From positions 806,001 to 870,000 of the forward strand of contig NZ_JAULBC010000002.1 of NCBI RefSeq assembly GCF_041060425.1: a DNA stretch of 64,000 nucleotides, given 5' to 3'. Below are positions 35,525 through 44,370 of this stretch, in pieces (within the stretch, counting starts at the first letter, position 1; every line of letters starts with the position of its first letter). The translations under genes and the position numbers were made by a program. Below the pieces are notes generated by a model. It worked only from the letters and a program-made list of their open reading frames with translations, searched no databases and was not told the DNA's origin. The stretch comes from Danxiaibacter flavus. Its GTDB lineage: Bacteria; Bacteroidota; Bacteroidia; Chitinophagales; Chitinophagaceae.

Positions 35525-35626
35525 TGGAGTTGTACGTTTTGCGTTATAAGTTTTAAGTTTTCGAACCCAAACGCCTTTCTGTTCGCCTCGATAAACGTAT
35601 AACGTACAACTTATAACTTACAACTA
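35525..35626. repeat. Mirrored TTGTACGTTATAAG word repeat between grpE and dnaJ
   Basis: The left arm at about 35528-35563 (GTTGTACGTTTTGCGTTATA...) is mirrored by the right arm at 35590-35625 (GATAAACGTATAACGTACAA...). The right arm overlaps the grpE stop codon. About 25 bases separate the arms, so the transcript would form a long stem between two co-directional chaperone genes. Confidence 0.75.
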
Positions 35627-36196
35627 CTTCCCTACTACTACTTTTGCAAACCTGATGATCTTGTCATTCAGGTAATATCCTTTTTGTACCTCGTCAATCA
35701 CTTTTCCCTTTTGCGATTCATCGGGTACGGGAATTTCAGTGATAGCCTCATGCTTCTCCACATCAAATGGAGTATTTACACTATCCATCGGCTTTAAGCC
35801 CTTTGACTGTAAGGCACTTCTTAATTTATTAAACACCAATGACACGCCTTGTTTTACATGGTTAATGTCATTGTCTTTCTGCAATTGTTGCTCTGCACGG
35901 TCGCAATCATCCAGCACATCGAGCAAAGATGTAATAACCTCTTTTCCGGCCGTTTGAGTCTGTTCGATCTTTTCTTTCGCCGTTCTTCTGCGGAAATTAT
36001 CAAACTCAGCCATCAGCCTCAGGTATTTGTCTTTTTGCTCAGCAAGCTCCGCTTTTGTCTTTTCCAGTTCAGTCTCGTCTGTCACAGGTTCACTTAAATG
36101 CGTGGTGCCTGCTGCATTTTCGTCAGCATTAATACTATAATCAGTCATTTCTGTTGCTCCGTTTCTATTATTTTGCGGCATTTCTTTTTCTTCCAT
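35624..36196 (-). CDS. grpE: Nucleotide exchange factor GrpE
   Basis: A 190-residue co-chaperone that releases ADP from DnaK. It has an acidic, low-complexity N-terminus (about 1-45), a long helical dimerisation part (ELEKTKAELAEQKDKYLRLM, AEFDNFRRRTAKEKIE) and the C-terminal beta domain with PFDVEKHEAITEIPVPDESQ and VIDEVQKGYYLNDKIIRFAK. The gene order grpE-dnaJ is common in Bacteroidetes. Confidence 0.96.
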   Translation of the reverse strand: MEEKEMPQNNRNGATEMTDYSINADENAAGTTHLSEPVTDETELEKTKAELAEQKDKYLRLMAEFDNFRRRTAKEKIEQTQTAGKEVITSLLDVLDDCDRAEQQLQKDNDINHVKQGVSLVFNKLRSALQSKGLKPMDSVNTPFDVEKHEAITEIPVPDESQKGKVIDEVQKGYYLNDKIIRFAKVVVGK

Positions 36197-36419
36197 AACT
36201 ATACTTGTTAATGAATGTAATGGTCAAATTTTTTGCCAAGGTAACCGGTAGGAAAAATTGGCAGTAACCAGCATTTCCAAGATCACGAAGAATACTTAAA
36301 TGTTACCGGCTAAGATGTTCTCACAAGGTATAGACCAAAGTTCTTTGCGGCTGCTTTTTTCATGCAGCAATTCAATAAAACCATCCTAAATTAAAAATTT
36401 CCAATATATTTTTCCAATG

Positions 36420-36448
36420 AAAAATCCCGTCATCCAATGGAGACGGGA
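36420..36448 (-). terminator. Intrinsic terminator after rpsG
   Basis: The stem TCCCGTC/GACGGGA is followed on the minus strand by five T, about 30 bases after the rpsG stop. It ends the rpsL-rpsG transcript before any fusA gene. Confidence 0.85.
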
Positions 36449-36477
36449 CTTTTCTGTATAAAAAATTAGAATGCTGT

Positions 36478-36945
36478 TTATACTTTGAAGTGCGAGAATG
36501 CCTTGTTAGCTTCAGCCATACGATGGGTGTCTTCTTTCTTTTTGAAAGCAGCACCTTCACCTTTGCTTGCAGCAACAATTTCATTAGCCAGCTTGTCAGC
36601 CATGGTACGTCCGTTTCTTTCGCGGCTGTAACGGATCAACCATTTCATGCTTAATGAAATTTTTCTGTCAGCACGAACTTCTGTAGGAATCTGGAAGGTT
36701 GCACCACCTATTCTACGGCTACGTACTTCTACAGCCGGAGTAACGTTGGATAATGCTTTTCTCCAAATTTCATAACCATCCTCACCAGTTGTTTTGCTTA
36801 CTTTATCCAAAGCATTGTAAAAGGTAATGATAGCTGTGCTTTTTTTGCCATCCCACATCAGGTTGTTGATGAATCTTGTAACCTGTTTATCGTTGTAGCG
36901 TCCATCAGGAGCTAAAGGTAATTTCTTGGCTTGTGCTTTACGCAT
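36478..36945 (-). CDS. rpsG: 30S ribosomal protein S7
   Basis: The 155-residue primary 16S rRNA-binding protein of the small-subunit head. Typical sequence includes MRKAQAKKLPLAPDGRYNDK, VTRFINNLMWDGKKSTA, VEVRSRRIGGATFQIPTEVR and KKEDTHRMAEANKAFSHFKV. It follows rpsL by 29 bases in the str-operon order, but a terminator rather than fusA comes next. Confidence 0.98.
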   Translation of the reverse strand: MRKAQAKKLPLAPDGRYNDKQVTRFINNLMWDGKKSTAIITFYNALDKVSKTTGEDGYEIWRKALSNVTPAVEVRSRRIGGATFQIPTEVRADRKISLSMKWLIRYSRERNGRTMADKLANEIVAASKGEGAAFKKKEDTHRMAEANKAFSHFKV

Positions 36946-36974
36946 ATCTCAAATATTCTTGTAACTAATTAAAA

Positions 36975-37355
36975 TTATTTCTTGGCTTTTTCTTTTTTAG
37001 TACCATATTTAGAGCGGCTCTTCTTACGGTCTTTTACACCCGCAGTATCAAGACTACCACGCACAATATGATAACGAACACCCGGTAAATCCTTCACACG
37101 ACCACCACGAATCAAAACGATGGAGTGCTCCTGCAAGTTGTGTCCTTCACCCGGGATATAAGCGATAACCTCTACTTTGTTAGTCAAACGCACTTTAGCT
37201 ACTTTACGTAGAGCTGAGTTTGGCTTTTTAGGTGTAGTAGTGTAAACCCTTGTACATACGCCACGACGTTGAGGACATGCATCCAAAGCTCTTGACTTGC
37301 TTTTCGCCTTGATAATTTCGCGGCCTTTTCTTACTAATTGTTGTATTGTAGGCAT
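36975..37355 (-). CDS. rpsL: 30S ribosomal protein S12
   Basis: The 126-residue decoding-centre protein, from the ATG at 37355 (MPTIQQLVRKGREIIKAKSK); the longer frame from 37412 adds 19 non-conserved residues. TTPKKPNSALRKVAKVRLTN and the loop GRVKDLPGVRYHIVRGSLD carry lysines at the positions where streptomycin resistance usually arises, so the allele looks wild-type. A 28-residue basic tail ends KKEKAKK. First gene of the rpsL-rpsG pair. Confidence 0.98.
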   Translation of the reverse strand: MPTIQQLVRKGREIIKAKSKSRALDACPQRRGVCTRVYTTTPKKPNSALRKVAKVRLTNKVEVIAYIPGEGHNLQEHSIVLIRGGRVKDLPGVRYHIVRGSLDTAGVKDRKKSRSKYGTKKEKAKK

Positions 37356-37421
37356 TCTAAACCAATTATTTTTTCGGACGGCAAAGGTATGCACCTCACC
37401 TTTAAATTCCAAAAATTATAG

Positions 37422-37457
37422 AAAAAAATTGCGGAGGAGGTAGAAAACCTTCTCCGC
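37422..37457 (-). terminator. Intrinsic terminator after ilvE
   Basis: The stem GCGGAG(a)AGG / CCT(c)CTCCGC is followed on the minus strand by AATTTTTTT. It lies between ilvE and rpsL and isolates the ribosomal genes from upstream transcription. Confidence 0.8.
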
Positions 37458-37531
37458 GAGTATATTCTTTTTTGTGACGCAATATAGCATAAATACAATC
37501 TATCGACTTAATAATCAATAGATTAACCATC

Positions 37532-38596
37532 TTATATATTAAACAACCATCCGTGAACGTCTTCAGCTTTTCTTTCACGGATTGCAGTGAGCCGTTGCTT
37601 CACTTCATCTGCAATTTTATAGCTGGTGACATCGAACGTCATCGCATTGTCTTTATACTTTAGTTCCTTTACAGGAGCAATCACAGCGGCAGTTCCTGTT
37701 CCAAATACTTCCTGAACCTGGCCTTTTTTGTATGCTTCTACTATTTCGTCGATGCTGATCCTTCTCTCCTCCACCTTTATGCCCATGTCATTCAGGATAG
37801 TGATCACGCTGTCACGTGTTACGCCAGCCAGAATAGTTCCTTCTTCGAGGGAAGGTGTGATCGCCACATTGTTGATAACAAAGAACACATTCATCATGCC
37901 CACTTCCTGCAGCCATTTATGCTCAAATGCATCTGTCCATAATACCTGGTCATAGCCTTTTAACTTCGCATCGGTCGCAGCTCTGAGACTTCCTCCGTAG
38001 TTGCCTGCATTTTTTGAAAAACCTACACCACCGGGGGCTGCCCTTGTGTACTGTTCTTCTACCGCAATTTTCATTGGAGCGGCAAAATAAGGCCCTGAAG
38101 GGCTCAATATGATCATAAATTTATATGTCTCCGACGGCCTTACACCAAGCATTGCATCAGTCGAAAACATGAAAGGGCGTATGTATAAAGAATGTTCTTT
38201 TACTGCGGGGATCCAATCCTGATCAATTTCAATAAGCTGTCTCATCCCCTCGATAAAAATATCTTCGGGCACTTCAGGCATGTTCATTCTTTCAGCAGAT
38301 CTGTTGAATCTTCTGAAATTGTCAAATGGACGGAAAATAAATGCGTTACCATCCTCATCCTTATAAGCCTTAATACCTTCAAAAATGGCCTGTCCGTAAT
38401 GGATAGCTGCTAGCGAAGGCTCCAGCATCAACGGCTGGTAAGGTTTAATTTCAACAGATTTCCATTCGCCGTCGGCGTATTCTGCTTCCAGCATGTGATC
38501 GGTAAAGTATTTACCGAATGGAAGATTTTCCAGGCTAAGATCTTTTAACTTACTTCTTTCAGTTTTGGTGATTGTAATGTCTAATGCTTCGGTCAT
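37532..38596 (-). CDS. ilvE: Branched-chain amino acid aminotransferase
   Basis: A 354-residue PLP enzyme of fold type IV that interconverts Val, Leu and Ile with their 2-oxo acids. IGQAIFEGIKAYKDEDGNAF-like sequence (HYGQAIFEGIKAYK), SLYIRPFMF, AAPGGVGFSKNAGNYGGSLR with the PLP Lys downstream, and VFGTGTAAVIAPVKEL identify a BCAT of the eukaryote-like type. The ATG at 38596 (MTEALDITITKTERSKLKDL) is chosen over one at 38641, whose extra residues (MLVNLFVFICSKFSV) are atypical. Divergent from the unknown gene at 38662. Confidence 0.95.
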   Translation of the reverse strand: MTEALDITITKTERSKLKDLSLENLPFGKYFTDHMLEAEYADGEWKSVEIKPYQPLMLEPSLAAIHYGQAIFEGIKAYKDEDGNAFIFRPFDNFRRFNRSAERMNMPEVPEDIFIEGMRQLIEIDQDWIPAVKEHSLYIRPFMFSTDAMLGVRPSETYKFMIILSPSGPYFAAPMKIAVEEQYTRAAPGGVGFSKNAGNYGGSLRAATDAKLKGYDQVLWTDAFEHKWLQEVGMMNVFFVINNVAITPSLEEGTILAGVTRDSVITILNDMGIKVEERRISIDEIVEAYKKGQVQEVFGTGTAAVIAPVKELKYKDNAMTFDVTSYKIADEVKQRLTAIRERKAEDVHGWLFNI

Positions 38597-38661
38597 AACA
38601 CTAAATTTGCTGCAAATAAAAACAAATAAATTAACTAACAACTGTTAATTATATTCATTCA

Positions 38662-39213
38662 ATGATTCAATCATTACCACCATTTGTCCTCGCAGAACTT
38701 TATAAAGATGCGATTGTATTAACCAGTGATGTGGAGATTTCATCACAGAAGGAATTAGTGCAAGATACGATAAAAACGGCTACCCCTGTGGCAGAAAATG
38801 CAATTCAACCGGGAAAACGGTGGTATTTGGGAGAAAACAAAAAAAACATTTGCATTGTGGTAAATGATTCTGAAGCTGTATTTATAAATGATGACTGCCT
38901 TAATTTGCTGGGTGGAATTCTAAATGCCTGCAAGCTTAATCTGAGCGATGCGGCAATTATAAATTACAATCAAACGCCCTGCACATATGAAACGGTAAAG
39001 GAACATTTGCAACCAAAGCAATTGTTTATGTTTGATGTTTCTATGCAGCAAATGCAGCTTCCTTTCACAATTCCAAATTACCAGGTGCAGCAATTTGATA
39101 ACTGCACATTCCTGGTGGCGCCTTCGCTTACAACAATGCTTCCCAATACCAACGAAGCTAAACTTGAAAAAAGATTTCTCTGGGACAGTTTGAAGCGAGT
39201 GTTTGGAATCTGA
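38662..39213 (+). CDS. Conserved-looking protein of unknown function upstream of rdgB
   Basis: A 183-residue soluble protein without signal or membrane segment. The sequence alternates short strands and helices: MIQSLPPFVLAELYKDAIVL, GKRWYLGENKKNICIVVNDS, CLNLLGGILNACKLNLSDAA, IINYNQ and KQLFMFDVSMQQMQLPFTIP. An alpha/beta fold is likely. I recognise no named family. The position just before rdgB on the same strand (141-base spacer full of repeat words) suggests possible co-transcription. The reading frame is clean and the repeat words begin right at its stop codon. Confidence 0.7.
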   Translation: MIQSLPPFVLAELYKDAIVLTSDVEISSQKELVQDTIKTATPVAENAIQPGKRWYLGENKKNICIVVNDSEAVFINDDCLNLLGGILNACKLNLSDAAIINYNQTPCTYETVKEHLQPKQLFMFDVSMQQMQLPFTIPNYQVQQFDNCTFLVAPSLTTMLPNTNEAKLEKRFLWDSLKRVFGI

Positions 39214-39354
39214 GCTTAAAGCCCAAAGCCTAAAGCTTAAAGCTGGTATTTGCCGCAGACCTGACACCTGACACCTGATACCTGAAACCTGACAACCTTA
39301 CTAATTTTTAACCAAAGCTGAAAGCTCATAGCTGACAGCTGATAGCTATTAAAT
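39211..39354. repeat. Cluster of three word families before rdgB
   Basis: Immediately after the stop come AGCTTAAAGCCCAAAGCCTA (39213), then ACCTGACACCTGACACCTGA (39259), then AGCTCATAGCTGACAGCTGA (39325), ending six bases before the rdgB start. The three families are in tandem rather than mirrored order here. Confidence 0.75.
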
Positions 39355-39942
39355 ATGACACTTATCTTTGCTACCAACAACCAGCACAAGGTTGACGAAA
39401 TAAGAAATGTTATTGGTGATAAGTTTAATCTTATTACCATGAAAGAAGCCGGTATTGATATTGATATTCCCGAACCTCATGACACGATTGCAGCCAACGC
39501 ATCTGAAAAATCTTCAGTGATCCATAAGTTCACGAAAGAAAACGTGTTTAGCGAAGACACAGGCCTTGAGGTGTATTCACTTAATGGCGAGCCGGGTGTT
39601 AAAAGCGCCCGATATGCCGGGGAACACAAAAACTTTCAGCATAATATAGATAAGTTGCTCTTTAATTTACAGGAAAAGCATGACAGGAGCGCCCGTTTTA
39701 TTACCGTGATCTCGCTTATCCTTGATGGGAAAGAACAGTTATTTGAAGGCATTTGCGAAGGCAAAATTCTTGAGGCTCAACGAGGATCCGGCGGCTTTGG
39801 ATATGATCCTGTTTTTGTTCCTGACGGAAGCAATAAAACCTTCGCAGAAATGACAATGGAAGAAAAGAATGTATTCAGCCATAGAAGGAAGGCGACGGAT
39901 AAATTGGTGGAGTTTTTGAAAAGCTTAGAGCCTAAAGCTTAA
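39355..39942 (+). CDS. rdgB: Non-canonical purine NTP pyrophosphatase (RdgB/HAM1)
   Basis: A 195-residue house-cleaning enzyme that hydrolyses dITP, XTP and ITP to monophosphates. Family motifs: LIFATNNQHKVDEIRNVIGD, the metal site FSEDTGLEVYSLNGEPGVKS, RYAGE, GSGGFGYDPVFVPDGSNKTF and SHRRKATDKL. The final residues (LEPKA) and the stop lie in a repeat word (GAGCCTAAAGCTTAAAGCTT). Confidence 0.95.
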   Translation: MTLIFATNNQHKVDEIRNVIGDKFNLITMKEAGIDIDIPEPHDTIAANASEKSSVIHKFTKENVFSEDTGLEVYSLNGEPGVKSARYAGEHKNFQHNIDKLLFNLQEKHDRSARFITVISLILDGKEQLFEGICEGKILEAQRGSGGFGYDPVFVPDGSNKTFAEMTMEEKNVFSHRRKATDKLVEFLKSLEPKA

Positions 39943-40123
39943 AGCTTAAAACTGGTTGTACGTTGTAAGTTGTACGTTTAAGAAAATAGCTTAAAGCCTA
40001 AAGCTTAAAACTAATTGTATATTCTCGTAATGAGCTTACTAGACAGAATGATGGAAAATTTTAATCAAACTTTCCATCATTCGCTACGATAAGCTTTGGG
40101 CTTTGAGCTTTAAGCTTTAAGCT
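39920..40123. repeat. Mirrored AAGCTTAAAGCC words around a perfect hairpin
   Basis: The left words AGAGCCTAAAGCTTAAAGCT and TTGTACGTTGTAAGTTGTAC (39955) are followed by ATAGCTTAAAGCCTAAAGCT (39988). The right arm at 40090-40122 is AAGCTTTGGGCTTTGAGCTT and more. The centre has a perfect 12-bp stem GAATGATGGAAA (40046-40057) with TTTCCATCATTC (40071-40082). The element runs from the rdgB stop to the stop of the convergent lptD-like gene. Confidence 0.8.
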
Positions 40124-42884
40124 ACTGATTGTAAAAGAACCTTGAACGATTGATCTTAAGATCGCGCAGGATGCCTGACTTGGGATTGATGGAAATATTA
40201 AATGATTTGTAAGGACCGATGGGTGTTACATTGATCGCCATTTGCCAGCAGTGCATCTCACGCGTGATAAACATTGTTAGTGTTTGGATCTTGGCCGTTT
40301 TGAAATCGAAATAGGTGTTCCCACCTATCTTCCATTTAGGTGTCAGGCTGAAGTCTCCGTTAAGGCTGATGTTGGCTGTTGTATTGGTGACAAAGTTTTT
40401 ATAATCTGCCGCAAGTATTCTTGAAAAATTCAATGCAAAAGACATCTGCACGTTCCAGGGAATATTAAAATCGACAAATTCTGCCGGGTTTTGCCTAACG
40501 TACTCCAGTTGACGCATCTGTTCATCGGGTGTTAACGTCTGATCAACAGGTATACCGGTTCCTCCGCTCTTGTCTTTATCATCTTTTGACTTGCTCTTGA
40601 ATGAGGTTGAGATGGCTATGTTACCATTTGTGAACCGACCAATTTTGCCATCTTTCCAAAGCAATTTATCTACCCTCCTGCCAAAGCTATCCACGCCATA
40701 AGGATCAATATTTGCACCGGCCGTGATATTGACGGTATTAAATAATGTACTTCTTAAGGATAAAGCAATAGGCGACCATTTAAGGCTGTCTGCAAAAAAG
40801 TTATAACCACCGGTAACGCCTAACCCATCTATTAGTTTCACCTTCTTGGTGGCCTTTGCAGTGGTATCGCTTTTATCGTGAACTTTCATTTCCAGCAGGT
40901 TGTCAATACCGAAGTTAAACCCGCCAAACTGGCCTTCAGAATAGGAACCCATCACACCGCCATCGAACACCGACGCCCGTCTTGTATTTTTTGCCGTATC
41001 TATCTGAACATCATAAAAGTATTGATGAACGAGATCCGGCTTGTAGTTGGCACTTATAAAAGGTTTCACCTCATGCCTTATTGCCATAATACCTTTTGAC
41101 TTAGGGAAGTTATAAGTACCGAAGATCCTTGTATTGGCAGACAGCCCGAAACTGGTTTCTCTTGCTGTATAAAACCCCCGGCTTATGGTAGTGTCGTTCT
41201 TATTGGTTTTATCGTTCCATTTTAACCTGATCTGCTGGCCATACCAACGCTCTCCGTAGCTGATGGATGGAGACACGATAAATGGTCCGAATGCAGGTAA
41301 TGTCAGCGAAATAGGAATGTTGTGCTGTGCACCCCACTGTGTGGTATCAAGTATTTTCTGAAAATTGAACAGTGAATCGTAAAAAGAGGCTTGTGTTAAC
41401 AGGTTTCCGTTATATGCTACACCAAGTTTCTCATACCATTTGGGCGTTCCCACCTGTTCTTTCTTTTGGAACGGATAGATAGTATTGGCAGTAAAGTTTA
41501 CCGTTGGAAGATTTAATGTAACCAGCCTAGTATTGTTATTCTGGTTGTGGTTGGCACTAACAGATAACACGTATTTACCCTGATCCCATGTTTTACCATA
41601 AGTAATAGAAGAACTCAACTGGTTCTGAAAGTTCCTCATGGGGTTGTTGGTCACATATTTATTGTACTGCGTACTACCTGCGTTCACACTTGCAGAAAAA
41701 CTCGTCCCCGGCCGCGCCCTGCTATCCATGGAGTGGCTCCATGTAATAAAGAAGTTCTGGCTGGTAGTAAATTCATCTTTTGACAAGCCGGAACGGTTAA
41801 GCAACTTTGTGTGCTGGATTGAAAAATTAAGCGCGCCCGTATACTTATATCTTTTATAATACTTGGGGTTAACATTAAGGCTCCATCCACCATAAGAATA
41901 AATGTTTCCCCTTGTAATAACATCAAGATTATCGTTGATCACTTTATAGTAGCCTAATCCTTCCAAACCCAGACCAAAATCTTCACTGGATGCGAATTGC
42001 GGCGGCAGCAAGCCTGAGTGCCTTCCCCTGCTTAAAGGAAATATACCAAACGGAATAGCGACAGGCATCGGCACGCCTTCAAATTCAGGAAACGCGGGAC
42101 CTGATACAGCTATCTTATCATTAATGATCTTTACTTTTCTTGTGCGGAAAGCAAAGTGTGGCGTATCGAGATTACAGGTAGTAAATCGGGTTCTAAAACC
42201 AAATTCTACATTCTTATCAACTTTTTTCAACACATCCGCCTTTACAAACATATCGCCTTCCTGGTAGTAAGTATTTTTTACCAGGCCTCGCTGACTCTTC
42301 ATATTAAAGATGATGGAATCGCTGATAGAAGTTGAGCCGCCTTGTGTAAACTTGGGCAGATTAAGTGCTCCCTTGGCGGTGTCTGTTCCCCCATATGCTT
42401 TGATAATATTTGTGGGCTGGTCGAAATTGATATTGGCAGCTTCCAGCTTCATGTCCTTATAATCCGTAGTAGCCTTACCGTAGAGATAAAATTGCTTTTT
42501 GGTAAGAACGAGCACTCCGGAGTCTTCAGCCGAATAGTTTACCGGTGCATCTAACGAATCTTTAGACATATTAATGGTGTCTATCTTCTGTTTAACAGTA
42601 TCAGACGCATGCAAACTATCGATTGGATTACCTAAGGAATCGACCTTTTTCCTGGTGGTATCAGTCTTATTGATTGTATCCGTTTTATTAACCGTAGAGG
42701 TATCTGCAGGAGGCTTTTTACCGCCCTTCTTACGAAGTGTTGTATCCTGTTCCTCTGTTAATAATTTGAAAAATCGTTTATAGCTTTTACCCTTAGCTGT
42801 ATTTTGGAGCGTTATGAGTATGCAAAGGCATACCGCAAGTCCGCAGATGATGGTTTTTGATTTAACTTTATAACGTTCGCGCAT
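40122..42884 (-). CDS. LptD-like outer-membrane LPS-assembly protein
   Basis: A 920-residue outer-membrane protein. After an N-terminal hydrophobic signal (about 10-30) and a low-complexity Lys/Thr/Asp linker (about 50-105, repeats of TVNKTDTINKTDTT type) comes an OstA-like periplasmic part (about 130-240: ILTKKQFYLYGKATTDYKDM-like, NIIKAYGGTDTAKG, FNMKSQRGLVKNTYYQEGDM). A large beta barrel (about 260-920) includes VPMPVAIPFGIFPLSRGRHS, the conserved entry of the LptD barrel. It should insert lipopolysaccharide into the outer leaflet. TATTTTTG ten bases before the ATG marks the promoter. Confidence 0.85.
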   Translation of the reverse strand: MRERYKVKSKTIICGLAVCLCILITLQNTAKGKSYKRFFKLLTEEQDTTLRKKGGKKPPADTSTVNKTDTINKTDTTRKKVDSLGNPIDSLHASDTVKQKIDTINMSKDSLDAPVNYSAEDSGVLVLTKKQFYLYGKATTDYKDMKLEAANINFDQPTNIIKAYGGTDTAKGALNLPKFTQGGSTSISDSIIFNMKSQRGLVKNTYYQEGDMFVKADVLKKVDKNVEFGFRTRFTTCNLDTPHFAFRTRKVKIINDKIAVSGPAFPEFEGVPMPVAIPFGIFPLSRGRHSGLLPPQFASSEDFGLGLEGLGYYKVINDNLDVITRGNIYSYGGWSLNVNPKYYKRYKYTGALNFSIQHTKLLNRSGLSKDEFTTSQNFFITWSHSMDSRARPGTSFSASVNAGSTQYNKYVTNNPMRNFQNQLSSSITYGKTWDQGKYVLSVSANHNQNNNTRLVTLNLPTVNFTANTIYPFQKKEQVGTPKWYEKLGVAYNGNLLTQASFYDSLFNFQKILDTTQWGAQHNIPISLTLPAFGPFIVSPSISYGERWYGQQIRLKWNDKTNKNDTTISRGFYTARETSFGLSANTRIFGTYNFPKSKGIMAIRHEVKPFISANYKPDLVHQYFYDVQIDTAKNTRRASVFDGGVMGSYSEGQFGGFNFGIDNLLEMKVHDKSDTTAKATKKVKLIDGLGVTGGYNFFADSLKWSPIALSLRSTLFNTVNITAGANIDPYGVDSFGRRVDKLLWKDGKIGRFTNGNIAISTSFKSKSKDDKDKSGGTGIPVDQTLTPDEQMRQLEYVRQNPAEFVDFNIPWNVQMSFALNFSRILAADYKNFVTNTTANISLNGDFSLTPKWKIGGNTYFDFKTAKIQTLTMFITREMHCWQMAINVTPIGPYKSFNISINPKSGILRDLKINRSRFFYNQ

Positions 42885-42894
42885 AAGGTTCGGG

Positions 42895-42902
42895 CAAAAA
42901 TA
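42895..42902 (-). promoter_or_regulatory. -7 promoter box of the lptD-like gene (TATTTTTG)
   Basis: An exact TAnnTTTG match on the minus strand ends ten bases before the ATG at 42884, predicting a leader of only a few bases. It lies in the short divergent region shared with the amidase gene. Confidence 0.5.
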
Positions 42903-42954
42903 GGGGTAATTGGATAAATGATTTGTGAAGAAATATCCTAAGGTTCATTTTATT

Positions 42955-43902
42955 ATGTCTGGAAAAACACTTTTGATTCGTATTTTACTTGCTACGTTTT
43001 TATTCACCGGCACCCCGCTCATAAAAGTGAACGCGCAGGAGGTACTCAGGACTATTATTATTGATCCCGGACATGGCTTGCCAGACGGCGGCGCAGATGG
43101 CGAATACAGCAAAGAATCTGATATTTCGGTTGCCATCGGACTGAAGCTCGGCAAACAATTGCAACAGGTTCTCCCCAACACGCGGATCCTTTTTACACGT
43201 ACGGACGAAAATCTTCCCAACGGTTTAAAAAACAAAAACGATGCACTTCGCTACCGTGCCAAAATGGCGAACGACAACAAGGGGGATCTTTTCATATCCA
43301 TTCATTGTAACAGTACTTCAGGCACCCTTCACAAAGAAAAAACGGGATACACAACCGAGACTTATTATAAGGGAAAAGGCAAAAAAAAGAAAAAATACAC
43401 CCGCAAGGTTCCTAAATATCGCTATTGGACAACCCCTAGCGACGCCGCAGGGACAGAAACCTACATTTGGGCAGTAGATAAAAACGAACAGAAAAAACAA
43501 TATGTAAGCAACTACGAGCCTACCGGCGAGCAGGAAGACAGTGCCAGCACCGTTAACTTTTTTGACACACCGGAAGCCAAGATCCTTGCATCCTTGCGGA
43601 CAAAAAAATATTTTGAAAAGAGTAAGATGCTGGCAGAATTGGTAGAGGCAGAATTTATTAAACAGGGAAGAATTTCCAGAGGAGCCCGCCAAAGGGATGA
43701 TAAGGGCATTCTAGTACTTGCTGCAACCGCGATGCCGAGCATATTGGTCGAAACAGGATTTATTTCAAACCCGGATGAGGAAAAATACCTCAATAGTGAA
43801 AAAGGCCAGGATGAAGTGGCTTATGCGATCATGAGGGCGGTGCTGGCATATAAGGAAAATGTTGAGAAAGGATTGGGAGGAGCGACGACGGCGCGAAAAT
43901 GA
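42955..43902 (+). CDS. N-acetylmuramoyl-L-alanine amidase (AmiC-type, Amidase_3)
   Basis: A 315-residue exported zinc amidase that cleaves the bond between MurNAc and the stem peptide. The ATG at 42955 gives signal MSGKTLLIRILLATFLFTGT; a GTG at 42925 is also possible. Zinc-site motifs are IIIDPGHGLPDGGADG, DLFISIHCNSTSG and the C-terminal PSILVETGFISNPDEEKYLN with the catalytic Glu. Between them a strongly basic insert (YKGKGKKKKKYTRKVPKYRY, about residues 140-160) may bind anionic wall polymers or membranes. Divergent from the lptD-like gene, so two envelope-building genes share a control region. Confidence 0.93.
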   Translation: MSGKTLLIRILLATFLFTGTPLIKVNAQEVLRTIIIDPGHGLPDGGADGEYSKESDISVAIGLKLGKQLQQVLPNTRILFTRTDENLPNGLKNKNDALRYRAKMANDNKGDLFISIHCNSTSGTLHKEKTGYTTETYYKGKGKKKKKYTRKVPKYRYWTTPSDAAGTETYIWAVDKNEQKKQYVSNYEPTGEQEDSASTVNFFDTPEAKILASLRTKKYFEKSKMLAELVEAEFIKQGRISRGARQRDDKGILVLAATAMPSILVETGFISNPDEEKYLNSEKGQDEVAYAIMRAVLAYKENVEKGLGGATTARK

Positions 43903-44370
43903 CTTGGATTTGCTCCTGCGGGAGCATTTTGTCTGGACCGGGATTTGGGGGATTAGAGGATTGACGGGATTAATTGATTGGGATTGGGGGCTCCTTGAGG
44001 TGCCAAATTACTTGGACCAGGATTTGCGGATAGTGAGGGTTGACGGGATTTTTGAATTATTTGCCCGCGCCCTTTCAGGGCTTGCTGAAGTGAGGCTGGG
44101 TTGTTTTATAGGTGTCTGCAGTCCTTTTTTGATCTACATTCTCACTTCCACGCATTCATTTTCAATTCTCAATTTTCAGCTTTCAATTATATCACTCATT
44201 CGCACATCTGCAAATTCGCACATCTGCACATTCACACATTTGCACATTTCCCCTTCTTCAATTCTCCATTTTCAACTTTCAATTATTTTACTCATTCGCA
44301 CATTTGCATATTCGCACATTCCCCCATCCGCACCTGCATTTTCAATTCTCCATTTTCAACTTTCAATTAA
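43903..44370. repeat. Gene-free region of tandem word repeats
   Basis: First a short hairpin (GCTCC-TGCG-GGAGC, about 43912-43925), then two copies of a GGATTGACGGGATT block (43933-43985 and 44013-44060). From 44159, three copies of TTCAATTCTC(A/C)ATTTTCA at 44161, 44257 and 44341 alternate with TTCGCACATCTGCACATTCA-like words. A 171-codon ORF across it is a product of the repeats. Confidence 0.8.
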
